A stretch of DNA of 64,000 nt from Phytopythium helicoides (Eukaryota > Oomycota > Peronosporomycetes > Pythiales > Pythiaceae), in the NCBI GenBank assembly GCA_024867545.1, contig JANFNE010000041.1:248001-312000 (forward strand). Direction: 5' to 3'. The notes beneath the pieces were generated by a model. It saw only the letters and a list, made by a program, of their open reading frames with translations. It did no database searches and was not told where the DNA came from. Of this stretch, positions 49,947-61,500 are shown piece after piece (the first letter of the stretch is position 1; each line of letters starts with the position of its first letter). Made by a program: the position numbers and the translations under genes.

Positions 49947-52532
49947 ATGCCGAAGCGACGCTCGGCAAAGAGAGCGACGATGGAGGCGACCAGAGTGCCG
50001 CTGGCCGCGCGCGCGGCGCCCGAGGCGTCTCCGCGGCCCCAGGCGAGGCGAGCGCCGCCTGCGAGGGACTTGGGGCCGCTGGCGCTGCTGCCGCCGAGCG
50101 AGCGGCTGCGCGCGGTGCGGCGCGAGTGCGCGGCGGTCGACCGGGAGCTCAAGGTGATCGAGAGCTCTGGTCACGTGCGCGTGGGGGCGTTCGCGCGGCC
50201 GCTGGCGACACAGGCGCGGCCCGAGGGCGAGGATGACTGCCGAGACCCGTTCCTGCTCCAGTTCTTCGACGAGGGCCGCTCGCTGTTCGAGCAGCTGCTG
50301 CGCGCACGGATGCGGGCCGTGGCGCTGGCCAAGCTGGCCTTTGGCGCGCACAGCATGGCCTTCGCGCGAGCGAAGGTGGAGCTCGCTGAGGCGTATGCGA
50401 GGATCAACTTGTGGAAGCAGGGCTACCCGCACGTGATGACCGCCAAAAGTGTCATCGAGGCGTGGGAGGCGAATGGCCAACGAGAGTCGCGTCGGCTGGA
50501 AAAGGAGGAACTAGACGGTCGCTCAAGAAGTAAACACGCTGGATCGCTTGAGACGAGCGCGCTCCAAAGCATATTGGCTCAGGCTCTGGTGCATTTCTAC
50601 GAACTGCAGCGTGACAACGCGTGTCAGGGTCAACTCGACCTTGTTGCATTCGTGGGGTATGTCCAAATATGGGAAGAAGTGCTCCGTGATTCGCAGACCG
50701 ATGTTGAAGCTTCACATCCAAAGTCCGCGCTCATAACAACTTTGTTCGATCACACTAGTCTATTGCAAGCGTTTGATTCGAGCCCATCGATCCATTGGCA
50801 GCAACTGCTTGTGCGATTGGAGCAACACAGCGCAGTTTTTCAAGAATACATGACTCAGATTGAGCAGCAAGTTCCACCAGAAGCTATCTCAAGAATACGA
50901 GAGGTCTTTCACAGTTTGGATGAGTCTCGGCAAGGATATGTCTCGATTCGCGACTTTATCGCGAGTATCAGGCAGCGTCGCCACGAGCTCGAGTTGTTGC
51001 ATATTCAGCATCAACAGCACGACGGTAGCAACTATCGTTCAGCAATAGTCAGTCTTTCTGCTCTTGTAGCCGCTTTGAAGCGCGAACGGCAGTGTATTGA
51101 TTGGCCAACCATCACGTGGTGTGAAATCCTGGAGATTGGACGGATACAGCGGCGTTTTATCAATCCAACCAGTGGAGATAATGACAGGGGTATGGATGAA
51201 GAAGATGAAAATAGTGAAGACGAACATGACGATGACGACGACGAACCGCAAGCCGCAAAGCGTTTGAATGCTCGAATTGATCTGTTCCTGAGCCGAACGT
51301 ATCTGAGGTCTGGTCAAATAGATGACGCTGTGCGCTTCATTCACCTTGCAATCGCTGCGCAGGAGCGATTGTGCGAAGACTGTCTTGCTTTTGGAGACTC
51401 TCTTGTGCCATTTTACTTTGCAGCGGTTGAAATATTATCTATTCGCAGCAAGCAGTTGCGCACGCGATGCTATCAAGCCTCTGTCGACCAGGTTGAACGA
51501 TGGCTGCAATCAGTGGAAGGCACACGCAGTATTCGGGCACGAGCTCTAGCGCTGATGGATGAGCACCACCAACAAAGCAATGGACTCATGCTAACGAAAA
51601 GAGACGCTGAGGCTCAGGCTACTGTGCAGCTTCGCCAAGAACGGATTGTTGCGACCACTTCCCTCAACGGAGTAGACGACGATTCGTGTAGTGCCATGCC
51701 TGCCGAGGCGCTAACGCTGCTAGATGAAGCAGTCGAGCTTTGCAACAAAGCGTGGTCGCTTCTAGAACAGTATCTCGGTCGCGAACACGTATCTACCGCA
51801 GCCGTGCATGTCGCACTTGCGCAGTTATACTTTACGAAAGGTGATATTACCGAGAGTGTGAAATGCTACGCGCGCGCAATCTCCGTTTATGAAAGTGCAT
51901 GCAATGGCCCAGTCCCAGCATCCGCTTTTGCGCAGCTTGAAATTGCCCGTTCCAATCATCACCAGGCAATACAGCTCGCGCAGACTGCTTCATCGAAGGC
52001 ATGCTCATCGGCAGCGGCAGCAAAACAGGCATATTTGGTAGTCGCCGACTTTTTTCAATCATTTGCTCTAGAATTCCCTGAGCTCTCATCCACTCGACGC
52101 GAGTGTTGCATGCTAGCACTTGACTCTTTTCGCCAGTGGCTTACGCTTGCACGAGCGGTCGACGTACCAGCAAGCAAAGGCACAAATCGTAAAACTGTGC
52201 AGCCATGTTGGCCACGTGCTTCGCTTGAAGAACAACGGGAGGTGCTCGAGCGCATATTTAAAACAACAATTGATGGCTACGGTGAATTTTCTATTGAGGC
52301 GAGTGATGCGGCAAAGGAACTGTCGGCAATGCTTCGTCAAATAGGAGGCGAAGAAAACTCCTTAGAGAGTGTGTCTCTGTTGCGTAAGACTCTCGTTGTC
52401 TACGAAAGTCACTACGGTACTGGAGATCGACGATCAAGGCAGATTCGAAAAGAGTTGGTAGATGCCAGACGAGCCCTTTCCAACCGTAACGGAGACGAAG
52501 AGATTGACGGGGGAGAGTGGCTAACGGTTTAA
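49947..52532 (+). CDS. TTC23-like TPR protein with EF-hand-like segment
   Basis: 861 residues, one exon. Start placed at ATG 49947 (a second Met follows at 49980); the frame is open further upstream but overlaps the neighbouring promoter and gene. The N-terminal region has LLRARMRAVALAKLAFGAHSMAFARAKVELAEAYA, and the C-terminal region has TPR pairs (STAAVHVALAQLYFTKGDITESVKCYARAI; ERIFKTTIDGYGEFSIEASDAAKELSAML; LLRKTLVVYESHYGTGD), the same first and last repeats found in animal TTC23. A segment IREVFHSLDESRQGYVSIRDFI resembles an EF-hand and an acidic run (about residues 415-433) lies after it; these are not in animal TTC23. TTC23 acts at the cilium base with EVC/IQCE, so a flagellar role is inferred. 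The stop is 46 bases from the dynein stop. Confidence 0.68.
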   Translation: MPKRRSAKRATMEATRVPLAARAAPEASPRPQARRAPPARDLGPLALLPPSERLRAVRRECAAVDRELKVIESSGHVRVGAFARPLATQARPEGEDDCRDPFLLQFFDEGRSLFEQLLRARMRAVALAKLAFGAHSMAFARAKVELAEAYARINLWKQGYPHVMTAKSVIEAWEANGQRESRRLEKEELDGRSRSKHAGSLETSALQSILAQALVHFYELQRDNACQGQLDLVAFVGYVQIWEEVLRDSQTDVEASHPKSALITTLFDHTSLLQAFDSSPSIHWQQLLVRLEQHSAVFQEYMTQIEQQVPPEAISRIREVFHSLDESRQGYVSIRDFIASIRQRRHELELLHIQHQQHDGSNYRSAIVSLSALVAALKRERQCIDWPTITWCEILEIGRIQRRFINPTSGDNDRGMDEEDENSEDEHDDDDDEPQAAKRLNARIDLFLSRTYLRSGQIDDAVRFIHLAIAAQERLCEDCLAFGDSLVPFYFAAVEILSIRSKQLRTRCYQASVDQVERWLQSVEGTRSIRARALALMDEHHQQSNGLMLTKRDAEAQATVQLRQERIVATTSLNGVDDDSCSAMPAEALTLLDEAVELCNKAWSLLEQYLGREHVSTAAVHVALAQLYFTKGDITESVKCYARAISVYESACNGPVPASAFAQLEIARSNHHQAIQLAQTASSKACSSAAAAKQAYLVVADFFQSFALEFPELSSTRRECCMLALDSFRQWLTLARAVDVPASKGTNRKTVQPCWPRASLEEQREVLERIFKTTIDGYGEFSIEASDAAKELSAMLRQIGGEENSLESVSLLRKTLVVYESHYGTGDRRSRQIRKELVDARRALSNRNGDEEIDGGEWLTV

Positions 52533-52578
52533 TTTCAATGCGTTTGTTGAACATTTCAATGGATTTCCTCTACTTACA

Positions 52579-55500
52579 CTATGTACTCAATGATAACAGC
52601 AGAGCTGTGCCACGCTTAGTCCACACGTCTGGTGACTTTCCAGGTCCTGCCTTTAGGTCGACTGCAATCATGAATGAGGGACGCTCTCGGGTGCCAGTGC
52701 GCAGCGGATATAAGTACAGAGGACAGCTGTACAGCCCTCGTGCTGGTTTCTTCTTTGCCTCAACAGGTTTGAAGTGCAGAATTGGCATCCCGCAATGCAG
52801 CTCCATTGGGTGTGGCTCTGTGAGGCAATCGTGGTCGAAATCCCATCTCGCTCCCTCAAGAATCAGACCCTTGATGTAGGCACCGTCCTTAGGACCTGAT
52901 GTGAGCGCCACTTCATTTTGGTTGATGACGACAAACTCCCAGCTCAGGGAATCGATTGCCACTCCGTTTTTTCGTGCTGCAGTCTGCAGCAATGCTGTCA
53001 GGAAGCCTGTAGGGTAGGTGAAGCCTGCTAGCCAGAATACGCTTGGCATTGCATGCGTCGCCCACTTTGTCATCTGCTCGCATCGCTGCTTTAGGTCCTG
53101 CATCCACGGACCTAAAGGCTTCAGCGATGGGTAACAGAAACCCCAAGCTTTTGGCACAGCTCCAATGAGGACAGCGTGATACACTGCCTCAAGTTCTGGC
53201 GTGATAACAACTGCACCATTGATGCCACGCTCGAGGGCAATCACCGATCCACGAATTGTCGCCAATAATTTGTTATACCGCTCGAGTTCCTGAACCAGTA
53301 CTGTCTTGAGTGCATCTGGGTCAGGGCGGGCTGAGAGAGAAGCCTTGATATTTGGAATATCAAAGACGTCGGGCACGGTTTCTTTCATTGCCTGTAGCAA
53401 CGTCAGTACCTTGTCGTCGTTACCTCGAGCCCCATCCGCGACATCCATTGCTTGCAAGGACAAAATGGTAGCAAGAAGTTCCCGACCATCATCAATTTGG
53501 GAAGCTATCTGCGCATTGGGATGCTGGCCAAAGGCAGCAGGAGGATCATCAAGTGGGAGCTGTTTGATGTACTCCGTATATGACCCCAACTCGCCATCAT
53601 CTGGAACGAAGTAGTATTCGCTCTCTGACAATGGAGCGTTGTCCACCTGAAGCACATCTTCGGCAAAGAACTGAGTGATATACACAAGCATCAGACGTCG
53701 GTCCCAGTCGTCGGTAACGCGACCTCCGTAGTTTGCTTGAGCAATGAGGTACTTCAGTGCATCCCATGGGGTTTCCTCGTATTCGTCAAGGTAGATAGCG
53801 AGAACGTCCTCGCTGATTGCGAAGTCAGACTCATTAAAATCGTACGGGATATTCCAGCCAAGATTGTTGAACTTTCGTCGCTCGAGTAATAGCGAGTGAA
53901 ACCAGCATAAACAGAAAAGCAACCGCTTGTACTTTCGCTGCTCTCGACAGCGCGAAAATTTTTCTGGGGTGAGTGTGTTGTACAAGCGCAAGAGGTTGGC
54001 TTTCAGCCCTCGCGGCGGTTCGGTTGTCATTTTGATACCGCGCTGCAGGATTGCAATCGGGAACTTTGGCGTCGGGTCACTTGTTAGCCAAAGACGGAAC
54101 TGAGGGTTTACGTGTGCACCCGAACCGGAACCACCGCTTCCAGCGGCACAATAGCCATCGATTAGCTTCTCAAGTGTCGGAGCCCAGCTGAGCATGAGGT
54201 GACAATTTGCCAAAAACACCCAGTTACCAGCTTCAAGGCCACGCTGCAGAATAGCCTCTGCAATACTCGCTTGGCCTTGCCCTAGCGCACAATTTTCGAC
54301 ATTCTTGTGCAGCGCCTCGGCCAAAGCCATGAGAGAGTTTGTAGGGTCGACACCAGGCGATAAAACAAAGATGAGGGGTGTTTTGTACGTTGATGATTCA
54401 TAAATGGCGCGAAGATCGAAGGGAGGCGGATCGACAAATTGTGCCCCAAGGTTTGCAGCCGTAAATCGCGCAGCCTGGATGCTGAGACGATCAGGGCGGA
54501 CGCAGCGAAGCAACAACATGCGTTGAAGCTCATTGCACTTACCGTCCCAGTCACCAGGTAGCGGCTCAACCTCAGGCGTGCTGCTTTGATACCATGCCTT
54601 CCAAGACTTTGTGGCTTGCTCGAAAGAACTTACAAGTCCCTGGAAACGAGGCAAACGGCCGAGCTCAACGACACTAGACCAAGCGCCATCACTTAGGAAT
54701 TCACTCGCGTAATTTGTGATCTTTTCTTCTTGGGCCATGACATTACCTCCCTTGAGAAGGAAGTCGTACTCTTCGTGTGGGAGCTTTCCCAGACTTTGAA
54801 GTACTCGCACGCACATCTGAAGCGAGAAGAGGAGCTTGTGCCGCTCAAACAGACCTCGACATGCGTATGCGTACACAGCGTATGTATGGTAGTCGTTGAT
54901 GGCATTGATGCGCTCTGTCAGTTCCTCGCTCAGCGCTCCCTGGTTCTTCACGCTGCGACTTTTGACAATCGACTCCTTGAAAAGGTCCACGTATGCGTCG
55001 AGTGAAAACTGGTACATTGGATCCACGCTAGTCATATCGTTCAGCACGAAATATAAAGTCGACGATCGAAGTGCTACTCGTGCATAACCCATACGTGCAG
55101 CATCAATCTTCTTCTCAGTCTCCTCACTGACCACAAGTTGATGGGTTACCTCCTCGGAGGTCGTTTTTGAAGCATTTAAAGTCGTGACGAGTGACTCGTC
55201 ATCAAGCAAGGACCCTTTTGCAGCTGAGAGTAAACGCAAGATCTCATTCTCAAGATCGATGAGTTTCTTCTTTGCTGCTGCCACACGAACAACCAAGTCA
55301 GACTTTTGCTCCTCAAGTGCAGGTTCTTCCAGCTGAACCGTGATGCCAAGAAGTTGAGCCTCTAAACCTTGCTCTTTTACCACAAAATTGACAATAGTTG
55401 TTTTTGTTGAGACCTCGGGTGTGTAGTGTGGGTTATGCAGCTTGGTTGTAAGGTAAAATCGGAACTCTCTGTTGTAATCAAGCTCTTTATCACCGAGGCG

Positions 55501-58500
55501 AATGACTTCGCGATTTCCAATTTTAATGATGCTTTTATTTAACACTGGCTCCAGACTAGGGTCCAACTCTTCGAGGATATCTTGCATTAGTACTGGAATC
55601 CCAAAACGGATTCCGTTTTCAAGTTTCCGCAGCAAATCCTTCATCATTGGATCGACCACTTCTAGTCGATTCCCTTCCATCGACTTGATCCACTTATTGG
55701 CTTGGCCTTGCGGATCAATCATGAGAGGCCAGCGCTTGCCCCGGGTTGTAATTACACCGTTTTCTGTTGATAAGGAGTCTCGGGGTAAACCGTGCGCGTT
55801 CCAGCTTCGCACATCGGTTGGATCTGCCAAGAAATCAGTAAACGTAAATTTTTGCGAAATAGGCAACCCTTGCTGCGTCACTCGATTCATCCATGTGTCA
55901 ACAAGCGAACCGCGATAGAAAGTATCAAATGGACCTGCATAAGAGATAAAGGCGGCTGCGACAAGCGCGTCACCTACGACATTCACCAGATTCTCGTTTT
56001 TGTCTGCGATAGAAACTTGCCAACGCTCGCGTTCACCTGCCAGACCCTTGACCAGTTGCTCTGCTCGAGAAAGTTTCAGTTCCAGCAGCTCTGCCTCTTC
56101 ACGCAGTGCGTTCTTCTCGGACACGCTCGAGTCATATTGACGCTTCAGCGCCTCAACTTTTTCTGTTACCTCTTGCAGCTTCTCTTTTGCGATCTGCAAG
56201 TCTTTTTGTTTAATTGCAAGTGCTTGCTGGGATCGTTTTAGCACCTCCTTCTTGGGGGCAACAACACGAAACACTCCTGCATAGCACTCCATTGCCAGCA
56301 CCCACGAACACAGTGCACCTGCAGCTGACGAAACTTTGCGAACAACGTCAGCGTTGAAGTTTGGCTTCGAAGTGTACTTTTTAAGCGCAGCCACAGTCTT
56401 ATCTCGAATCGAGTCCTTGTCAAACGTTTTGATTTGCTGGAGAAAATTCACGTCATTCATTTTGGTTTTTGCCTGAGCCCACGTCGGAGGCAGTCCAAAC
56501 AGGATCATCACTGCGCACATAACCAGCGATACTAGCTCTGGAGGTTGTGTATACACCTTGACTTCAGCAATAGCCTTTTTATCAAGATTTTCAACCTCGA
56601 GCATGGCCCGCTGCAACGCAGGAAGAGCTTCATCGAGGTCTTTTTGGGCGTCATCGGCGATTTTTTTTGTTTCGGCTTCCTCTTTACCAATGCGCTCGCT
56701 GTCTGCTTCGACTTGTTTCCGCTGCTCATCAGCTACTCGGCGCTCTGACACAATCACGACTAGCAGGTCACTGCAGTCTTTATTTTTCTGCGCTACTACA
56801 ACTTTGCGCTCCTCGAGCTGCTTTGACATCTCTTCAACCTGCAACCGAGACTCTTCGAGCTTTGCGAGGCCATTCTTAAGCTTGTCTCGAGTATCGCGGA
56901 TTGTGGCCGATTTCTCTGACAGCAAGTCAACGTACCCTGTGACGAGTGAAAGGTAATTCGTTGGAGTTACATAGTTGTGGCGCTTCATGCTGGCAAGTAC
57001 TTGACTTGAGGCAAGTAGTACACTGCTATGAACAACTGCAAAAACCGACGAAATCTTTGGGCGCTGTACCTCGTTTGCAATGTTTTTCTCCTCCAGAAAT
57101 TTCATGCCCACTTCTTGCAGTGCATCTAACGGCCACTCATTAAACCAATCGATCGTAGTATTGTTGACAAGAGAAGGGAATTGGCGGCAGCGATCTCGAA
57201 AACCCTTACCAATCGGACTGAAAGCCAACACTACATGAAGGTTGCGGCGTACCTCGCTGATAAAGAAGTTCCAAAGTGACTCCTTGGTCTCCCGCACACC
57301 TTGAAGTCGAGCGCGTGCACGCACGCCATCGATGATTCCGGCTTGCTCGTCTTTCTCAAAGAGACCTGGGATCTCACCACTGCTCAGTATGTTATTTAAA
57401 TCCTCCACGAACGACTCGCTCTTTATTTGAGTGTCGCTAAACAGGAAGACTGTTCGTTGCTCTTGGATGCCAACGAGTTGATACAACTTTTTCATGTCTT
57501 CATGAAACTCGCTGGATCGGTAGTTCTTGACGACCTCAATTTGGAAAACCTTGAAGCCTCCAATGAACGACGCCAATTTCGTCAGCGACTGACGACCACT
57601 TCCACCGACACCAACAAGAAGAAGATTACCGCGGGTTGTCATCAGCTGCCGGTGGATTCGAAGAATGTGCAAGAGTGCATCTCCAAACATTACCAAATTC
57701 ATCGGAACAAACCCGGGCTCTGCGTTATGGTTTTCGAGTTGCTCTTCAACAAAGCTTTTGAGCGCCTTCATATCAGTGACTTCAGTGTACTTTGGGATCT
57801 CATCGGAGCCTGCAGCAGAGAATATGTATGTAAACAATGGACCGTTCTCTTTTAGACGCTCAGGTGCAGACGATAGCAGCCGAGACCAATCTGTTTGGAA
57901 ATTCACACCCAAAAGTTCGTCAACCTTGCGCTTGAATGTCTGCCGGTCTTCTGTTGTAGTCAGTCGATCAGAAAATACCCGGAGACTCTCGTGAACCCAT
58001 AGACGTAGCACTCCATCCCGACTTGTAGCATTCTGTTTATCTGTCAAAAGCATTCCTTGAATGACCTTTGCCATATCGCGCAGATTAAAGAGGTAATGAC
58101 TGTTAGCTGGTGTTGGGAGAAACTGCTCCAGCACGTTCTGGTATAGTTGAATTGTTGCAGCCACGAGAGGAACCCCTAACGGCTTGATCTCGTCGTCAAA
58201 CTCAGAGAGCTTCGGTACAAGCATAGTCTCAAAAATACGCTTGAGTTGCGCTTGTTCTGGGATTGTCATGTTGATGAGATTGAAGCGGCTCTGAAAACGT
58301 GAGCTGATAACCGAACGACCTCCACCAGGTGGCCCCATGGCTGCAACCAGTTGCATATCAATGAAGTACTTGAGAGTTTGTTTCTTTCGATCGTACCAGC
58401 AGCTGTAGTCCACCCATTGACGGAGTAGTTCGAGCGGTGGTTGTGAGCCGAATGTGTCCTTTGTTGGCATGTTCAGGTCGTCGATGAATGTGACAAGCTT

Positions 58501-61500
58501 CTTCCCTCCTACAGGTCCGAAACGATTCAAAGATCGTTTTTCCATCACATTCTCGATCATGTCCTGAGTTGTTGCAGATGAAGTTGCAGAAGAGAAGTTC
58601 ATCACCAGCACGTTGAATGCGTCTGAAAGACTCTCCACCTCGCGCTGCACCACTGTCGTTTTACCGACGCCAGTATCCCCGACGATCAAGGTATGGATCC
58701 CAGCCGTGAGCATGGTCTGCACCAAGAACCCGTATCGTAGTGTATCGATGGTCGGGACCATAATTTTGTGGAACGGAGTGTTTGGTGCAATGCGGAAGTT
58801 CTGCGGGAGTCGCTCATCCCAGAGCTTGAACTCGCGGGTGGATGGGTCAACGTAATAGTCATATGCAGTCTTTAGTGGCGGGTATAATGTGTCAATATCG
58901 CGCAGGCAGGAATCGAATCGCTTACGCCCTTCTTCATTTGCAGCTGCCATCACACTCCACGTGAGGCAGAACAGGAACCAGCGTTCGACCGCAGCTGGAA
59001 ATTTATCTCCACAAACCGCCTTATCAATGCCATTCTCGGGTGTTGCCAGCGCATTGTATAGATTGCAGAAGGACCGAACACTGTTGAAAGCGGTAACTGG
59101 GATGAGCTCCGAAACCTCTGAGGATTTGAACTGGAGCACCTTGGGAACATACTTTTCAAATAGAGCCTGTAGCACTTCACGCTCCTCTTGAGCGCTAATC
59201 GTCGTCGACAACCACGTCTGGATAAATGGTTGCCACCCGAGGTCATTCACGTCCATGTAAACCATACCAGCACGACTGACCGTTGCGGGAGATGCCACAG
59301 CCAAGTCTTGAACCTCGAACATGAGGGCCATCGAAGAGCTCATACTGATTCGATCACCGTTGATCAGCGTCAGAACCTTGTTGTCATCCATGACGCTGTT
59401 CATACTTTCAATCCAGAGCGTGTCGACCGGTCCATCCAACATGATCCATTTCTCCTCTGCCTTTTCGTCGGCTGCGAGCGTGCGAAAAATTGACGACAAG
59501 ATACCGTCAATCCACTCGAACGTAGACAAGTCGTAAACACCATATATCTCGTTCAGGGAGATTGACTTCGGGTTTAGTACTTGAACACGAACGGGCATGT
59601 ACCCTGCAATACTATCCTTTGCGAGCGTAGTCTTTGCTGCCTGAAGTGTTTTCCATATTGTTGACTTCCCCGCCATGGTCTGACCAACGATCATATTGCA
59701 GTGACGTGTAATTTGCGACTCATACAGCTGAATTGTTTTGAATACGATTTGTGAGTGAACCTGCAGTTTTTCCTCTGCAAGTTCTTGCTCAATCGTTCCC
59801 TGGAGCCGCCCATAATCTGTCACTGGCAGCTCAACGGAGGGGAATAAATCGCCCAAGAGCAATCGAAAGAGAGCTGCATCTTCACGGATGAATTTCGGCA
59901 TGTTCATGTCTCGAAGAGCACGGAGGAGAATGTTTTCTTCCTGAAGGTTGGGGTCTTCGCGTTTCAGCGAGCCAGCCATGTTCAGTACAGCCTTGAGGGA
60001 GCGAAGCCCAAAGTCATAGTGATCCTGTTTGCTAAGTTGCTGTATCATAAGCCCATAGAGAGTCGTGGTCTTTTTCGCAAGTGTCTTTGCATCTCGGAAG
60101 CCCTCGGCTTGCAACATCACTTCAGCAATCAGTGCCAGGTCTGGCACCATCATTGCGCACGGTCGCATAAGAGCCTTCAAATTATCGGGGAGTTCTGTTC
60201 GGCCTGCGTAGCCTGGGTTCATGGTGATAAAGATTCCCATATTGTGGTTGCATTTGATCAGGGAGCCTAAGAACATGAGCTGCGACTGTTTTGCTGTAAG
60301 CGCTTGCATGATGGTCAGCACTTGCTGAGCGACAACGGACAAAACTTCAATCTCGATACGATTGAATTCATCGAAGCACCCCCAACCGCCAGATTGAACC
60401 AATCCAGAGAACATGCGACCGACGGATTTGTAGTCAAGGCCGTCGCTACAGTTGAATACAATAACGTACTTTGCGAGATTCTTCCCCAAATCTTTGACAG
60501 TCTCAGTTTTTCCTGTGCCTGCAGGGCCGAGGGGATTTCCACCGCGATTGAGATGCAGTGCGGTCGTCATTGTAAGAACGCAGCGATCAGTTAGTGGTGT
60601 AATCACGAGTCGGCCATTGTTGCCTTGATATTCGTACGAGTACTGAAGCGATGTGACAGTTTGCTTCACTTCACAGATTCCAGATTCGCCCAAGTCTTTG
60701 TTGAAGTAAAACCGGAGCTGCATGAGCCAGTCAAAATCGTTGACACTCTTACAGTTCTGCTTGACAAGTCGATCAATAACATCTCGTGAATGAATCTCGA
60801 TTGTGATTAGCGCCACAACTTTCTTTCGTTCGATAGATGATAGCTGACCTCGCACCATGTCTGCGAGTTTATTAAGGTAAGAAATCCACTTCTTCTTCAG
60901 TTGCTTCAGAGCTTTCTTTTCACCGCGGGCGACTTCGTTGAGGGCCTTAATACACTCGTTTGTCCACGCAGTTTGACCACACGTGATAAGTAGTTGACCC
61001 GGAAAGTCTCGAATCCACTTCTCCTTCTTTCCCTTGTAGCCAATAAGGCACTGTGCATATATCTTCTCAAGAGTGTTTACCATTGCTGCCTCGACGCGCA
61101 AAAGCCAGCCCTCAACGGCACCTGCTACGACAACGTTGGACGCAAACATCACTTGCTCGCCACACGGAGAATTCATACCAAGCGCCTCGAAAGTTGTATT
61201 GCCACGAGCTCCGGGAGCAACGAGATACAGTGTTTTGATTGCCTCAAAACACTTCTTGATGTGCTTCTGGACCTGATCAGGATCTTTCTGATGACCTAAA
61301 ATTTCAAGCAGGTCATCGTTGGAAAGGAAGTAAAATCGAGGGAAAAGCATACGCTTTGTCTCCAGATACTGATCGAGGCACTTTTGGATCTCGTCCAATT
61401 TCTCCTGCATCGACACGAGTGTTTCCAAGACGTTTGGCGCTTGTGTCGCTCGAAGAGCGTTCTTAGCCTCCGCCATACCTTTGGTTACGCGCATGTAGGC

